A program made the position numbers and the translations under genes. The notes under the pieces were generated by a model. That model searched no databases. It was not told the origin of the DNA and saw nothing but the letters and a program-made list of their open reading frames with translations. Below, one piece after another: positions 30,707 to 46,445 of a DNA stretch of 64,000 bases (position 1 is its first letter; the number at the start of each line of letters is the position of its first letter). Source of the stretch: Thamnaconus septentrionalis (Eukaryota > Chordata > Actinopteri > Tetraodontiformes > Monacanthidae); NCBI GenBank assembly GCA_009823395.1, contig CM020502.1, positions 2,165,001 through 2,229,000 on the forward strand. The letters are read 5' to 3'.

Positions 30707-32284
30707 AGTGGTGGTGATTGTGGCGGAGGTGGAGGGGCCGCAGTGGGGTGACAGCAGTAAATGGCACCGCCGTCGACGAGTAGCGGAGCCTGCGAGGGGA
30801 AACGCGCGTTCCGTCCCGTCCGTTCCACTTTCGTCCTTTTCGGAGTGAGACAATGGAAATGCCATCAGGAGCAACAATTTCCCCTTTCTTTCTTTTATGA
30901 CTTGACACACAGTTTGGTGTTTCTTCTGTTTTTTTTCCCACATTTTTTTCTATTTTATCTAATATTTTCAAAAAGCACTTTGGAGCCGACAGGCCGATGC
31001 ACTGGCAGTGAAAGATAAAATAATATTTCAAACTCTTGGGCTTGCACAAGGAAGGAAGGAAGGACTGGAATTTTCAGAGCAATTTTACATTCTTAGTCCC
31101 CTTTTGTCATTGCCAAAGTTTTTATTTGACCCAAGGTGTATTTTTTAAAAACGATATTGTAAGTTAATTCAACTATTGAATACTGTTTATTTTGTGTCAA
31201 AGTCCAACATTATTTAAAATTCAAAATATTTTAACTGTGGTTAGAATTCTAGATGCCTATTCTTATGATTTCACCTACGGTACTTGATATTTTGGATTTT
31301 AAAAAAAACAACAAATATTTTTAATAAAAAAAAAAAAATCAAGCAGTCATAATTATATGGTTGTGATTTGCATATTGTATTTTTCTACCTCAGAAAAAGG
31401 AAGACTGAGACACACACACACACACACGCACACAAATGCACGCAAGGTAAATACATGTTTTAACCGTGAATGCTGCCATCATGCTCTGCAATTTAACATG
31501 TCATCTCTTGGCTGTCAGACAGCCGTGACTGACGTTAACAGCCTCAGTGTGTTGCAACCCCTGAAAACGCATATTTATTAAGGCACTTAACACACGCACG
31601 CACGCACGCACCAGCCTGCCTGTGCGACGCTGCCTGGGATGCGAAAAATGTGTGCATCCCCCTGAGGTTTTACCTAATTTTCATTCAGCGGGAGGAACAC
31701 AGCAAACATCCCAGCTGCCGCAGACACACTCTTTGTTTTATTTTTCATTCCTCTTCTTTATTTGTTATTTTCCACTGCAAATAAACTACACTTGCAGAGG
31801 AGTTTGACAGAGAGAGTCGAGCCTCAGGTCAAGTCAGGCTGGCTCAATGAGCGGCGAGGGCGACGCCGAGACGGAAGACGGACGGGTGGCTGCAGCGGAG
31901 GTGTTCGGCGGGAGCTCAGCGAGCAGCGAGGGCGCATAATCATTGTGGCAGGTTGCGTCGCCGCAGCGAGGGGGAGGAGGGGGAGGGAAGTGGGGGAGGG
32001 GGGCCAGGGGGAAATAAACCTCTGGATTATGTAACTGTTTGTGTTTGTAAGCGACCGCAAAATGTGATCAGGGCTCGGGGGAATATTCTAAAATGTCAGA
32101 GAGAAAGGAGTCACCCAAACAAGGTTTATTTACCGCAGGCAGGGAAAGCAGAAGCACAAGCTCGCTCATAACTCTAATGAACTGTTGGGGCAAACAAACA
32201 GCAGCAGTGTGGGAGGCGCGATACTGCGGCTGGATCCTGTCTCGCACGCAACTTGTTTCCGGGACAAATGCCAAGACGCCTCCT
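30707..32284. other. Unique DNA with short CA and CGCA repeats
   Basis: Contains (CA)n at 31,410-31,427 and (CGCA)n at 31,593-31,611. AT-rich between 31,080 and 31,400; GC-balanced with G-runs at 31,970-32,010. No gene or transposon end is recognised. Confidence 0.6.
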
Positions 32285-32328
32285 CGTCGTCTTCGTCGTC
32301 TTCGTCGTCTTCGTCGTCTTCGTCGTCT
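32285..32328. repeat. 9-bp tandem repeat (GTCGTCTTC)n
   Basis: Nearly five copies of a 9-mer unit, pyrimidine-rich with regular CpG, encoding Ser-Ser-Ser or Arg-Arg-Leu repeats in the plus frames. A hexamer/nonamer minisatellite. Confidence 0.85.
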
Positions 32329-33307
32329 CCTCTTCCTTTAGTTTGTCAGGGTGAAATGTCCGGAGGTGGCGAGGCGGCTAAATGGACTCCTGTCCATCAC
32401 TGGGAGGCAGGAGCGAGGCGGCGCTGATGCTTCCGCCACAGATCAGCCTTGTTCATTATTGATAACGCACATTGCTGCTGGAGGCTATCAACATGTTTCA
32501 CGTCGAAACAAAGCGGGAAGATAATAAAAAAGTCAGACAGTTTTTTTTTTTTTTTTTTTTACCAAAACAACGTTTGTGAAGCACACAAACAATGAAGGCC
32601 TTTTATGAGAGCCTCAGCTGACCTTCTATTTTAAAACTGTTTTGACTTGCGAGTTTCAACCTGGAACATTTACAAGTGAGCACTGATTCAAACATTAAAA
32701 TTATGTAAATTCAATATTCCCATGTTTTAGATCTTCATTTTATTATGATCATAAATCAGCAGAATAACAATAAAATATTTTGAATTTGAATAAACTTCAA
32801 TTGACAGACAAAAAAACTGTTGGAATGTTAAATTTATCACTTAATACTTGCACTTCACTTGTCTTATTTTGCTGGCATTAATCTGAACTTTGATAATGAT
32901 TTCATTAAACAGCACTGAGAAAATTGAGGTAAACGTAGCCGTCAGGAGAAGCACAGCCACGTTTGAAAGGCTCAAAGCGTCGAGCTCGAAATATCAAAAC
33001 GCTGCATATATAGGAAGTTATTAACAGTAAACATACTCATTTTCTGTTTGCTAGTTAATGGGCAGCTTGTTTCAGCCTTGTAATTGGAACACATTTTGAA
33101 GCACCGGCATCTATAATACTAATTGGCGAGAGCAGGCACAGAGCAGGACTACTTATGTTGGCGTACAACATAACATTTGTAAGTGAGCAAGTCTTAAATT
33201 TAGACAAAAAAAGATTCTTCAGGTGGCAAAAAAAAAAAAAAAAAATTAAGTTAGTTATTATTTTCCAAACTGTGCTGCAGTAGCATTAAACATTCTCATG
33301 GCAGCAG
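32329..33307. other. AT-rich unique DNA, no gene seen
   Basis: T-run at 32,541-32,560 and A-run at 33,230-33,245. From 32,620 to 33,250 GC is low. No recognised element. Confidence 0.65.
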
Positions 33308-33371
33308 TGGGAGGAGGAAGTGAACAAGGAGGAAGTGAGCGAGGAGGAAGAGAGCGAGGAGGAAGAGAGCG
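33308..33371. repeat. Purine-rich tandem repeat (gaggaagagagcgag-like unit)
   Basis: Four imperfect copies of a roughly 15-bp unit (gaggaagtgagc, gaggaagagagc). In one frame it reads as acidic EEE(S/V) repeats, in another as GG(S/R)E repeats; neither frame continues into a recognisable protein. Confidence 0.8.
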
Positions 33372-34301
33372 GTGCTCTGGTGATGGAGGAGAACACAGTG
33401 AACCCCTCAATCAACCTGCCCCGGCTGCACCGTGGCTGCACCGTGGCGGCAGCGAGGACTCGGCAGCGAGGACTCGGCGCAAACAAACCCCCTCCTTTCT
33501 TTCCCTTCCCTACCTTAATTAAATGAAGAGAGCCGCCGACAGCCGCCGCCCCCCCACCCCCACCGCCATCCAGAGTCGGCGGCTGTCGGCGGGTGACAGC
33601 TGGCATGTGCCAGGGGGGTGTGGAGCGCAACCTTTCCCGGACCGACCGACCGGGAAGCCGACGGGACCGTGGGGGGGTGGGGGGGGTTTGGTGCGTGACG
33701 CGCAAAAGGTGAGTGGGGGTGGGGGTCTGGAATTAGGAGGGTGGGTGGGGGGGAGGGGGGGCGTTGGAGAGTCCCAATCTGCTCTCGTTCGGGAGGCGAC
33801 AGACCATCTGTCAGCACCGTCGCAGCTCCGCAGGGGGATCAATGTGTGCTGAGGTGGTCAGAACCTTAAAGCCATCTACCCCCCCCCCCCCCACACACAC
33901 ACACACACACAACACACCCGGACCGCATCAGTATTCCGACACGGCCACCCACCCACCCACCCTCAGCCCCGTCTGCCGCGTCGGCCTCCGGCGCGACCGC
34001 CGACGCGGGTGCCACGTCGATAGATTGATAAGACAAGCTAGACACGGCCCTGGAGACACCCCCCCCCCGCCACCCGCCACCGTCTTACAAGTGATTTAAC
34101 CCCCTAGCGGGATCAACTTTTTAAAGATCTCGTACACACCTGGCCAATGCCAAAAAAAAGAACGGAAAAAAAAAACCGTTGAGGAGAAGCAGGCGGTGCA
34201 CGTACACCAGCAAAGATACGGACACCTTACAAGGATGAATGTGCCGGGCCGGCGAAGGACGGCAGGACGGCATAATAAAAGCCAGATGAGGCATTAATCC
34301 T

Positions 34302-34305
<4 letters not shown>
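33372..34305. other. GC-rich simple-sequence belt, no gene seen
   Basis: Contains C- and G-runs, a G-rich stretch with quadruplex potential (33,713-33,766), a C-run at 33,879-33,892 leading into (CA)n 33,893-33,910, and cccacccacccacc (33,947-33,961). Open frames of 100-139 codons on both strands are Pro/Gly/Arg low-complexity. Confidence 0.6.

Positions 34306-34344
<39 letters not shown>
34306..34344. repeat. (GT)n microsatellite
   Basis: About nineteen GT units; the longest dinucleotide GT run in the left half of the window. Confidence 0.9.
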
Positions 34345-34348
<4 letters not shown>

Positions 34349-34825
34349 AGGGTGGGGAGGGTGTTGGCTGATTACGGCAGGCCGCTCACATTTTTCACGC
34401 CTCCACCTTGCGAAGGGTGGAGTGGGAGGTGGGAGGAGGGGGGGGGTCTGGAATTAGAGGGGGCCACCGGGAATCACAGCTACGGCCGCTACGGCGTCTT
34501 CATTAGAATGCGGCAGTTCCCCGAGGTGCTGCGCGTGCGCGACACTGAATATTTTTCCTCCAAATTTTTAAAGCACGGTTGCGGGTCAAGGCGAGCGGGG
34601 TCGGCGTCTTCCTTCCTGATGGATTAATTATCCCGACGCCGTCGCTTTGCCGAGCACTTTGTTTACTCGAACGGACACTCCGGGAACTTAGAACTGGTGT
34701 CCTCGGTTTATCCATGAAAAGTGCAGAGTAGCCGTTTCTCCACGGGAATAATGTGCTTTATTATACAGTATAAATAAAAAAGCCAAAGGTCGTTTTGCTA
34801 AGATTGACTCATAAACGTCCTTAAA
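34345..34825. other. Unique DNA, candidate conserved block 34,480-34,700
   Basis: High-complexity, CpG-retaining sequence with tcattagaatgcgg and gatggattaattatcccg; no coding domain. Conservation unverified. Confidence 0.35.
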
Positions 34826-35330
34826 GTCCCCTTATTGTGCAAAATTCACTTTACTTTGAAACTCCAGCAATTGCAGAAGTCTGTCCTTCCCGTTGCCACT
34901 GAAGCCTTGTCAGAGTTTTAGAGGGAGGCTTTAAACAGAAGGTTAACTAAGCTACTTTCTGGAGGTTTATTTGCTGTCTGAAAATATGGGACCCAAAACA
35001 TCCTCAATGTTCGCATCAGTGTATAAATTCAATTGTCTCTTTAAAGGTGCCCGCTGATTTTAAACTGGATGATATCCAGATCTGTAGATCACTTTAGCAT
35101 TTTAGTTGTTTTGAGGGTTTTTTCTGCACAATCATGCAAGGTTGCTGAACTGAATAAAAACTATAGAGTCAGCGCGACCGCCATTTATGAGGGTTTTTCC
35201 ACTCGTGCACAGAGCAGGAGAGTCTCTTGAACCAGCCTTTGGCACACTAAAGCACAACCTCTGGCAACAATATTGCTGTGGTTTTTTTTTTGGTTTGTTT
35301 TTTCTTTTTTTTTCAAATTTGATATTCTAG
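34826..35330. repeat. Possible dispersed DNA-element remnant
   Basis: Begins aaagtccccttattgtgcaa, a phrase I associate with a fish miniature element, but I find no matching opposite terminus. The interior is AT-rich and noncoding, followed by T-runs near 35,281-35,312. Boundaries and class are uncertain. Confidence 0.3.
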
Positions 35331-38300
35331 GCCAAGTCTGTCAACCCCAATTTAATAATAATGATTTAAAAAAAGCAAGTGAGCGCTTCATTTTATGAGT
35401 GGAGTTGACCTTTACAAAGCTCGGCAACCAATTAACACCCGGGATCCCACTCTGGCGCGACCTGGGGTCTCGGGGAGAAGACACGGCGCTGTGCGGGACG
35501 AGCGCTGGCGTACAAGGCCTCGCTCGACAAACAAATGGCAACGAAAGGAGGTCAAGCAAAGAAAGAACACACATCAGTTTGAGGCGGCCGTGGCCGACGG
35601 CAAGCAGACAATGGAAATGCACATTCAATGCGGCGAGTGGGCAGTGGGCGTCACAAGTGCGTCTTGGAAGTGAGTGCCCCCCTCCTCCACCTCAGTTGAT
35701 GAGAAATGGCAACAGACTGGAGCGCTCACGCGCTCTTCAAGGACTACGCCCCAGTAAGCACACTAACAATGTGGTCAAGGGCAAGCATAATAATGAATTG
35801 ATTGTCCTCCCGGAGTGTCATAATGAATGTGAATCACACTATGCACAGTGCTTTTAGCAATCAATAAGGCTATGAATTTCCACAAGCATCCAGGTGATGG
35901 ATTATATGCATTTCTATTAAGGAACAATGCAGGCCGAGGACAATAATGAGCACCTACAACAACGTCCATGGCTAAAATTGCAGCTTGAGATTTACAGTTT
36001 TTCAGAGGGGGGGCGAGGCATTATGAGATAGCAATAAAATCTGACGCTTTTTTGAGTTGTATTCGCCGAAAAGTTGTGGATAGTCCTGGAGTGTGGCGCA
36101 CGCTGCGCTTGGCCATGACGCCGCATTAAGCTTTCATGAAAGTGAAAGTTAATTAGATATGATGACTGAACTCCCGGGATCGTAATTAGCCGAACTGCGT
36201 GACTGCTCTCCTGTAATTAAATGTCATTTTCCCTCAGTTCACTGAGCCTGAAAAAAGGGAGGAAGGGGAGGAAGAGGAGGCGGAGGAGGAGGAGGAGGAA
36301 CGTCACGGCAGAAAATGTCGGTTTTAACAAATTCACCTGTGCTCGGGGTTGTTACGGACAAAAATGGCCGAGACGCGAGAGCAAAGACGTTGATTTAGGC
36401 TGAAGTTGGTTTCATGGCTCTCTCCACTCTAACAATTATGGATAGAGCAGCTCACACGGGAGTGGTCAGACGTCGCAAGACGAGTCACAAACACTCTCGG
36501 CAGAGGCGGCCAGTATGAAAAGGTTGCCGTCGCCAGGTAAAAATAACATTTCATGCTCCTTGCAAACGGCTTCACTCCACGACAGGTCGTCACGCCTGCA
36601 GAGGAGAAAAGACTGCGGGGCGGAGAGGGGCGGGAAGTCGGTTCCAGCAGAGGACACTGTGGGTCTCTTGTCGTGTTCTGGAGGGGAAAGACATCCCAAA
36701 TCCGCAGGAACCCAGTTGTTGACTGACAACAGAGGACGTGAGAGGAAAGGACGAGCAGGTCAGCAACAGCAACCCGCAAGCCGTGGTGGAAATTTGCCGG
36801 AATCACACACAGCAACCCAGCCTTTGCAAGTTTTTATAAAAAATTATTTGAAAACCTTTCCGGGGTTTCTGCAAGCTAACGCGCTAAGCTAAGCTGCTAA
36901 GGTGCTTTTATGGAACCTGAAAATCTTGCAGCTGATGCCCAAAAAGTTTGGAGGAGGGTGTCATATTTGTTTACAGATTCCAGATGTCCATCAAAGGCAG
37001 TATTGCATGTCACCAAGCAAAGAAGCCTGTAAGTACTGAAAATGTGTATTCTATGCATTTTTTGTGACATACATAAAAACACCAGAACCTGGGCAAATTT
37101 TTGCCAAGCTATTCATGAGATATTATTTAAGAAAATAAAAGCTGCTTTAAAATTGCTGCCCTACCCATTGAAAAAAAAGATCAACACTACTGGAAAACAA
37201 TAATGTGATGTAACACTCAAATTCAGACTGGACCTAATGCCTGATGCTAATTTAGCAGAGTGACCATGTGATCGCCCATGAGCTACCTACCAGTGTGGAC
37301 TAAACAGGGTGACTGGTATAGGGTCATTCCACACTTATCCCTGAAGTGAACCAGCTGAGATTAAGGCAACCTGAATTTACACACTCACTGAATATTTCAA
37401 TCTAATAATGTGATTCTTTTGATTGTCTATTTCCAAGTACGTCGTCTATATGTCTCCAAGGACGCATTTTGGGAACGCACGCATGAATGCGCGGAGGGTG
37501 GATGTCATTGATGGGAACACCCACAGGCGATGTTCTCTCTGACAATTACTCATTTTACTGTCTCTATACTGTGCACCCTGTCTGTTGAGACATCATTGAC
37601 ACAGGGAAGAGACGGTGTGAGTGGGGAACCTAATTACCTCAGCCCGACGGACAGAAAATGATCACTGTGAATGTAATAAGGCCACCCTTGAAAACGAGCC
37701 GGGGTTCCCCGCGGTGTTTTGAATTAGAAAAATGTCAGGTTAAAAGCCCACCTGTGTGTGTGGCTCAATCACTGGCACAGAGTTACTCCACTCCTCGCCA
37801 TCACTGCTCTTATGCTTGGGAGAATTATATGGTCACGTTTAAAAACAGTGGTGTCAAACACCCTGCGGCCAATTTGCCAGCTCCATTTCACTGAGGTCAA
37901 CTGACACTGATTAAGTTTTTTATTCTATATTTTATTTCAATCTCTTGTGCGTAGTGCCAGAAATCTCCAAGAAGTTACACACAGAACATATGGAATTTAT
38001 TTATTTTTTTCAAGTCAGTAAAAACTTCTTTCAGGATTAAAAAAAAAAAAAAAAGTTTTGTTATTTTTTTGTTTTTCTTATTTCTTACTCATTATTTATT
38101 ATACATTACAAGAGCAAATTTCTCTTGTTTCTCTGAATAGGAGGGAACATTTTAAACCAATTATTTCAAATGTCATTCATCCATCCATTTTTTTTTAAAC
38201 TTTAAGACGGCTAACAACTGAGCAAATGGCAATATAACGTGACCATCATAGACGAGTTGATTTCTGCCGTGTCATTTTGTTTTCCTGTCATGTGTATTTT

Positions 38301-38779
38301 AGGTAGGGTCTTCAGCAGGTTATTGTGAACATTCCCACGTCACCATTTGCATGTTGTTTTGACATAGTGCTGAGGAGCTTGAGATTGGCAGCTAGTTACC
38401 ACGCACAGCATAATTTGTTATCCCTCTTCATCTTAAAATCTGAATATCACATACAGCTGTTTTGAATATATTCCCTGTTTTAAAATCATAATTTCCACTG
38501 CCAATGCAGCAAGAGGCAAATGCAGAAACATCAAGATAAAAGGAACCCAAGTTGAAAAGCAAGTTTCTAAAGCAAGAGTTAAAAATCTACCAATGTGTGA
38601 TTCTTTTTCCTGGAAGATTTGCCGTGAACGATTCGGCATCTACATCATCCATATGCTCGCTGGATCTTCCTGTCACTGCTGGCTTGAGGGGAAGTACAAA
38701 CCACCACGCCAAGCCCTACTGTCTCCTTTGACCTCTCCTCGCCGTCGCGGCTTGTGGCGGCAGCATCTGTCCTCCAGCC
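35331..38779. other. Unique DNA; no gene recognised
   Basis: About 3.4 kb. GC-balanced sub-blocks (35,400-35,960, 36,080-36,220, 36,430-36,800, 37,440-37,880) alternate with AT-rich DNA (37,080-37,200, 37,910-38,200). Purine tract at 36,251-36,300. The 152-codon plus frame (35399-35857) and the 125-128-codon frames at 36,429-36,892 overlap other frames and show no domain. Confidence 0.5.
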
Positions 38780-39260
38780 ATACCGTGGCTTTACATCCTG
38801 TCGGACTGCCCGAGGGCACTCAAAGTGTCCACCGCTAATTCCACCTGAGCCCTTAATTACCTCATTAATTTAGGCTGACGGGGTAGGTTAAAAACCCCTC
38901 CGTGATCCCCGTAGGCTCTGTAGACGGGCATTAGCTGCTGAATGTGAGGCCGTAACCTGGTCCCCATCCCCTCCTGTTCTTGAGACCCCTTAAGTGTTTA
39001 ACAAGGTTTAAAACTAATCCACAACTTTATCTTTGCGGATCGGCTAAATTGGCTTACAGTGGAACCCGCTTCATCTCGGCACTCGCGGCGGAATAAAAGA
39101 CGTGCCTGAAAGTGGGTTTGAGGGCACATTACGCCAAGTGGGGCAGCTAAGCAAGGATAGCAGCCCTCTCCTGCCCCATATGAAACCATCAGCCCAGGAT
39201 TTCCACTGTGGCTTTAGCTAAGCCGTCCGGATCTGGATTCGTTCTATAGAAAAAAAGACG
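38780..39260. promoter_or_regulatory. Candidate conserved noncoding element cluster
   Basis: About 480 bp of high-complexity DNA with dense homeodomain-type cores in its first part (ccgctaattcc, cccttaattacctc, attaatttaggc) and no microsatellite or transposon. It resembles developmental enhancer sequence; no measurement of conservation was possible. Confidence 0.3.
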
Positions 39261-41994
<2,734 letters not shown>

Positions 41995-42145
41995 ATAATG
42001 GATTGGATTTATATAGCGCTTATCAAGGACCCAAAGCACTTTTCATTGAACCCATTATCCATTCACACAGTATGAGAGCGCAATTTGAAGCGCCAACCTT
42101 TCAGTCATTGGACAACCTGCTCTACCTCTTGAGCCACGGTCGCCT
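41995..42145 (-). repeat. Retroelement-tail-like repeat (minus orientation)
   Basis: Contains ggatttatatagcgcttatc and cattatccattcacaca, then gcgccaaccttt and gagccacggtcgcc. The reverse complement would read as a tRNA-like head (ggcgaccgtggctcaag) ending in a gcgctatataaatcc tail, the layout of a fish SINE carrying an L2-type tail. Short and degenerate; the family is not named. Confidence 0.45.
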
Positions 42146-45059
42146 GCAAAAAACTATTATTACTCACTTTTTATTAATATCAACAAAGTCTAAGTCAGAG
42201 TAGAACTGTTGAATAAAAGCAAGAGAAAACTCAAGGACATACTGTTACACTGAGCATTGTCAACAGTGTCGATATTTCCTCATTCAACATCTATAGAATC
42301 ACACCGCATTACATACCACTGTGAAACTCTGTACTTTCCCTTTCTCCTGGACTGAAAGGTGGTTTAAAAGAAACCTGAGGAATATTTAATAAAGCAGCCT
42401 TCAGACAATGCAACGAAAACTTGTTATCCAATACAACATTAGCTGCATTATTTTTGCAATAACTTGTCGCGCTAGCGTGACCCTGAAAACTTTGTTTCAG
42501 GAGCCCTCGTCAACGAAACATGTCCGCAGGCGACGTGTAACGCAATAAACGGGGAGAGATGATAAGAGATATGAAAACTTTTTTCTACAGCAACTCCGCT
42601 GAACTAGAGCGGAACCAACGCCGAGCAATAAATCAAACCAATTCCCACCAAATAACATGATAATAGTCTAGTCCAGCGTATGAAAGTATAGAGGCGTGTC
42701 ATTCCTGTACCTTCCTATACCATCCTTGGCAAAAAAAAAAAAAAGTAAATAAGCTATACTCGCCGTTTACAGGTCCATTACATCAACCAGGGTAGAGGCG
42801 GAGAGCAGAGGGGAGAGGTATTACATTTGTGTTATTGGTCAAATATCATTGGTCTATGAAGGGGTGAGGAGGGGAAGGGTGAGGAGGTGAGAGATATCCT
42901 ACAGATGGCCGGCAAATGGAGAAAGCGAGAGGGAGGTGTGGGGGCGGCTGTCACTGCTGTGTCCTTTCTGATAAGTGAGTTTTCACTTGCCTTCAACCCC
43001 CTCCCCGCTGTAATAAGAGTTGACACCTATTTGTGACATATGACTGTATCTCTGATTGCCTGGGGCGCGATAGCATCCCGACGCCCCGCTCAGCCGGCGA
43101 TGGAGGGATAGCGGGGCTTGAGTGATGGAGAAATAGAGGGGTTTGTGGCTCAAAGGCGTCAACCAATGCAACACTGTATCCGGGGGAGGGATATGGGAGG
43201 CGTCTGTGTGTATGTGTGCTGCATGGAGGAAGCTTGGGACGGGGTAAGGCAAAAAACAAAATTGGAATGGGGGTAGCTCATTTGTCGGCAGCTTTTAGAC
43301 GCAGCGGATGACACGTTGGAGGAGACGGATGGATTTCAGGATGGATGGCAAATTATGGGCTACCTCAGGGACTCCATTTAGTCCAATCTTCATTTGTTGG
43401 CCACTGCTCCGGCAAACCAGCAGGGCTCTGTGCACGTGCGAGTGGGATACGCAGGTCAGCCTCGGGGTAAAAATGTCTCCATTGCGTCGCTGAGCAACCC
43501 TGTGGGCTTTGAGGGGCCCAAGATTCAGAGGGCCATAATGAGAAGAACTAAACTTGGAGTATTTAAAATGCTGAATCTTCCACCAAGGTCAATCGTCCAC
43601 CCTTTGATGATATACAAATGTGCGAGCGCAACCTAAAAATCCTGGCTAACACTTTCAAGAAGAAGACCAGGAAGAATAGCATGCAGGAAGAGATGATGGT
43701 CAATGAGTTTTAATAGACAAGTCAACATCTGTAGGCTGATAGAAGCAAAGTTACAGTGGAAAGGAACTCATTTGGTAGTTGTTTGGTTAGTTGTTTTTCA
43801 CACATGCCTTAAGTATGTTTTTCTGCTTTATTGTTGATTTTTTTGTTTGGTTTTTATGATATTTCAGTGATAATCAATGACAAGAAAAAGCCCTATTTCT
43901 CTTTATGACCATATCAACAATACCGAACGACTGCTCATCTACACGATTCCACCCAACATCATACAATTTCCTTAATTCTTATAACGACAGGACCATCTCA
44001 CATACAGCTAGTTTGGTGCTTCACTAGAAGCGAAAGGCTGGTCATGCAATGGCGCTATCGAAAATGGCCCACGTGTGAAACATTTTTTCACAGGAAGGAT
44101 TGAATGCGTAAAACCCGGCCGGCCCTGTCCAAAACCGCTAACCTTGAACCACTTGATAAATGCCAAGTGCAAGGGAAAGGAATCCCCAAGACGCCAAGCG
44201 CCAGCACCATCCGGGAAACGTTACCCAGCGTAGTAGCGCTCTATTCTTTTGTTCTCTGACATCCAACACTGGCTGCTTTAACGCATTAATCATGTTGTGC
44301 GGGTTTAGCGAGCGGGTAATCGTGACAGGATCCTTGACATTTTTGCAAAAAAAAAAAAAAATAACAAAATGGTATTTAAACTTTTAGGATCCAGAAGTTT
44401 TTTGTGTTTTTATTTTTTTATTTTTTTGTCTGTGCTCGACCGTGCAGTCAATCCACTGTTCCCCGAGCGGCACTTTGACAGTGTGTTTCACAGATCAATG
44501 GCCTCTGCTCTGCAGTGTCTCTGGCATGATGAAATGCTCCTGACTGTGTATGCCCGCAAAGTCTGGGCTGCATGTAATGTGCCTTGGTAAGAAGGTCAAC
44601 ACTGTTTGTCAAAAAAGTGGTGCACAAAGATTCACTCCTTTTTTTTTTTTATCAATAAACTCATGAAATCTAAGTTTTGTGAAGTGAAGATTGACAAATT
44701 TAATAAGCATATGGGATCCTCTTATATTACATCTGCTGCTTTAAAACACTCTTTCCATACATAGATAGAGGTTCTTTACAGAAGTGCTTTATGTTGACAG
44801 TTTACTATGAAATGTATTTTTTTGTTTTATCATTTTATTGTCCCATATGTTGTGTTTTTTTCAAAAACAAACAAACAAACACTGTATTTACTTGAGCACT
44901 GTTTGCCCACATTTTATGAGGGCAATATTAGATTAATTTATTTATTTATTTTTAAACTTGAATTTCACTTTTTCCTCCACTGAAGTCTAATAGGTTGTTG
45001 TGTTGCGATGTATTTTTAAGATACTTTTTAAAACAAGCTGTTTAACTCATGCATTGCAA
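42146..45059. other. Unique DNA; candidate conserved blocks 42,790-43,260 and 43,300-43,560
   Basis: The two blocks are GC-balanced, high-complexity and repeat-free. The rest is AT-rich, especially 44,600-45,020 with (TTTA)n at 44,936-44,952 and A/T-runs. No coding domain in the short frames (60-89 codons). Confidence 0.45.
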
Positions 45060-45124
45060 CTGGTTCTACTTCCAGAAATATTCATACAGGTTCTGTTGAT
45101 GCTTGCCACTTGAGTTGAAAGAAA

Positions 45125-46445
45125 ATTGTGGTGCTGGTCCGGATGGGCTAGAAGACAAGTAAATCAAACTTGCTGCGCACATCCTAATGTATCCCCTTGC
45201 AGACCTTTTTAACCTTTCTTTGTCAACCCGCTCACTTCCCTCCGTATGGAAATGTGCAAGAGTTACTCCCATCTTTAAAAAAGGTGATCCATCTGATCCC
45301 AACAATTATCGCCCTGTTTCAATTATCTGTGTCTTTGCAAAGATCTTTGAAAATGTTATCTAAAATCAGCTTTCACAGTATCTGAGTCTCTTCAATATCC
45401 TATCTCCAGTCCAGTCGGGTTTCAGACCACATTTCTCCACAACCACATGCCCTTCTAAAATTCACCAATGATGTACTGTTATCTGCTGACAAAGGCTTTC
45501 TCACAGGAGGCATCTTCATTGATCTGTCAAAAGCTTTCGATGTTGTGGACCACTACTTACTTCTTGACAAGCTCTATGCTACTGGTCTACAGCGAAATGC
45601 CCCCTCTGGTTTAATGCCCACCTTCATAGTAGGCGCCAATGTGTTGCCCTGTGTCCCACAAGGATCCATTTTGGGGCCTCTTCTCAATTTTCATTAACCA
45701 CTTACCTGATTTTTGTTTACACAGCCAAATTCATCTGCTGACGACACTGTTAATTATTTCTCTGGTTCAGACATAACACAAATTCAATTATCTTTACAGT
45801 CTGACTCAAATCATGTACAGCACTGGCTCCTCAATAACAAACTTATGTTGAATAATGGGAAGACCTGCAGTATCGTGTTTGGTCCGTGGCATAGACAAGC
45901 AAGCTCCTTGGATGTAGGTTTACGGTTTTTCAATGGCTCTTGTGTTGAAAGAGCAAGCTCATTTAAGTATCTGGGAGTTTGGCTTGATCCAGAACTCACA
46001 TACAAACCACATATAGATTGTACTGTTAAAAAAAAACTTATGGTAGCTTGAGCTCTTTGTATCGCTCAATCAATTGCTTTTCTTTTGATGTAAGGAAAAA
46101 AATTATCACTCAAGTGTTGCTTCCAATAATTGACTATGCTGATGTTGTGTATCATAACACCACAGATAATCATCTCAAGGCTCTCAATGTTTTATACAAT
46201 TCTTTATGCAGGTTTATCTTGAGGTGTCCATATAGAACTCATCACTGTCTCATGTACAACTCCCTCAATTGGTTGCAGCCTAAATCAAGAAGGCAATTAC
46301 ATTGGTATCTCTTCATTTATAAATGCATTGACTTTACTTGCCCTTCTTATCTGAAACAGGACTTAGTTCAATCTACTTCGTCATATTCATTTAGACATCT
46401 GCAATATCCTTACTTCAAAATAACAAAAATTACTAAGAAAGTATG
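45125..46445 (+). pseudogene. Reverse transcriptase remnant of the LINE
   Basis: Fragments open in sequence are 45,713-46,051 (palm end and thumb: HWLLNNKLMLNNGKT, FKYLGVWLDPELTYKPHI) and 46,048-46,446 (C-terminal part: LPIIDYADVVYHNT, CRFILRCPYRTHHC, HWYLFIYKCIDF). Upstream motifs lie in other frames with in-frame stops, for example within IFENVI*NQL near 45,361. The first Tyr of the YADD active-site box is not preserved in frame. The product cannot be functional. Confidence 0.85.

Noticed and set aside
30395..30943. 182-residue minus-strand open frame
   Set aside because: Composed of Ser, His and Pro runs derived from the CTG and G-rich repeats, without any conserved motif.
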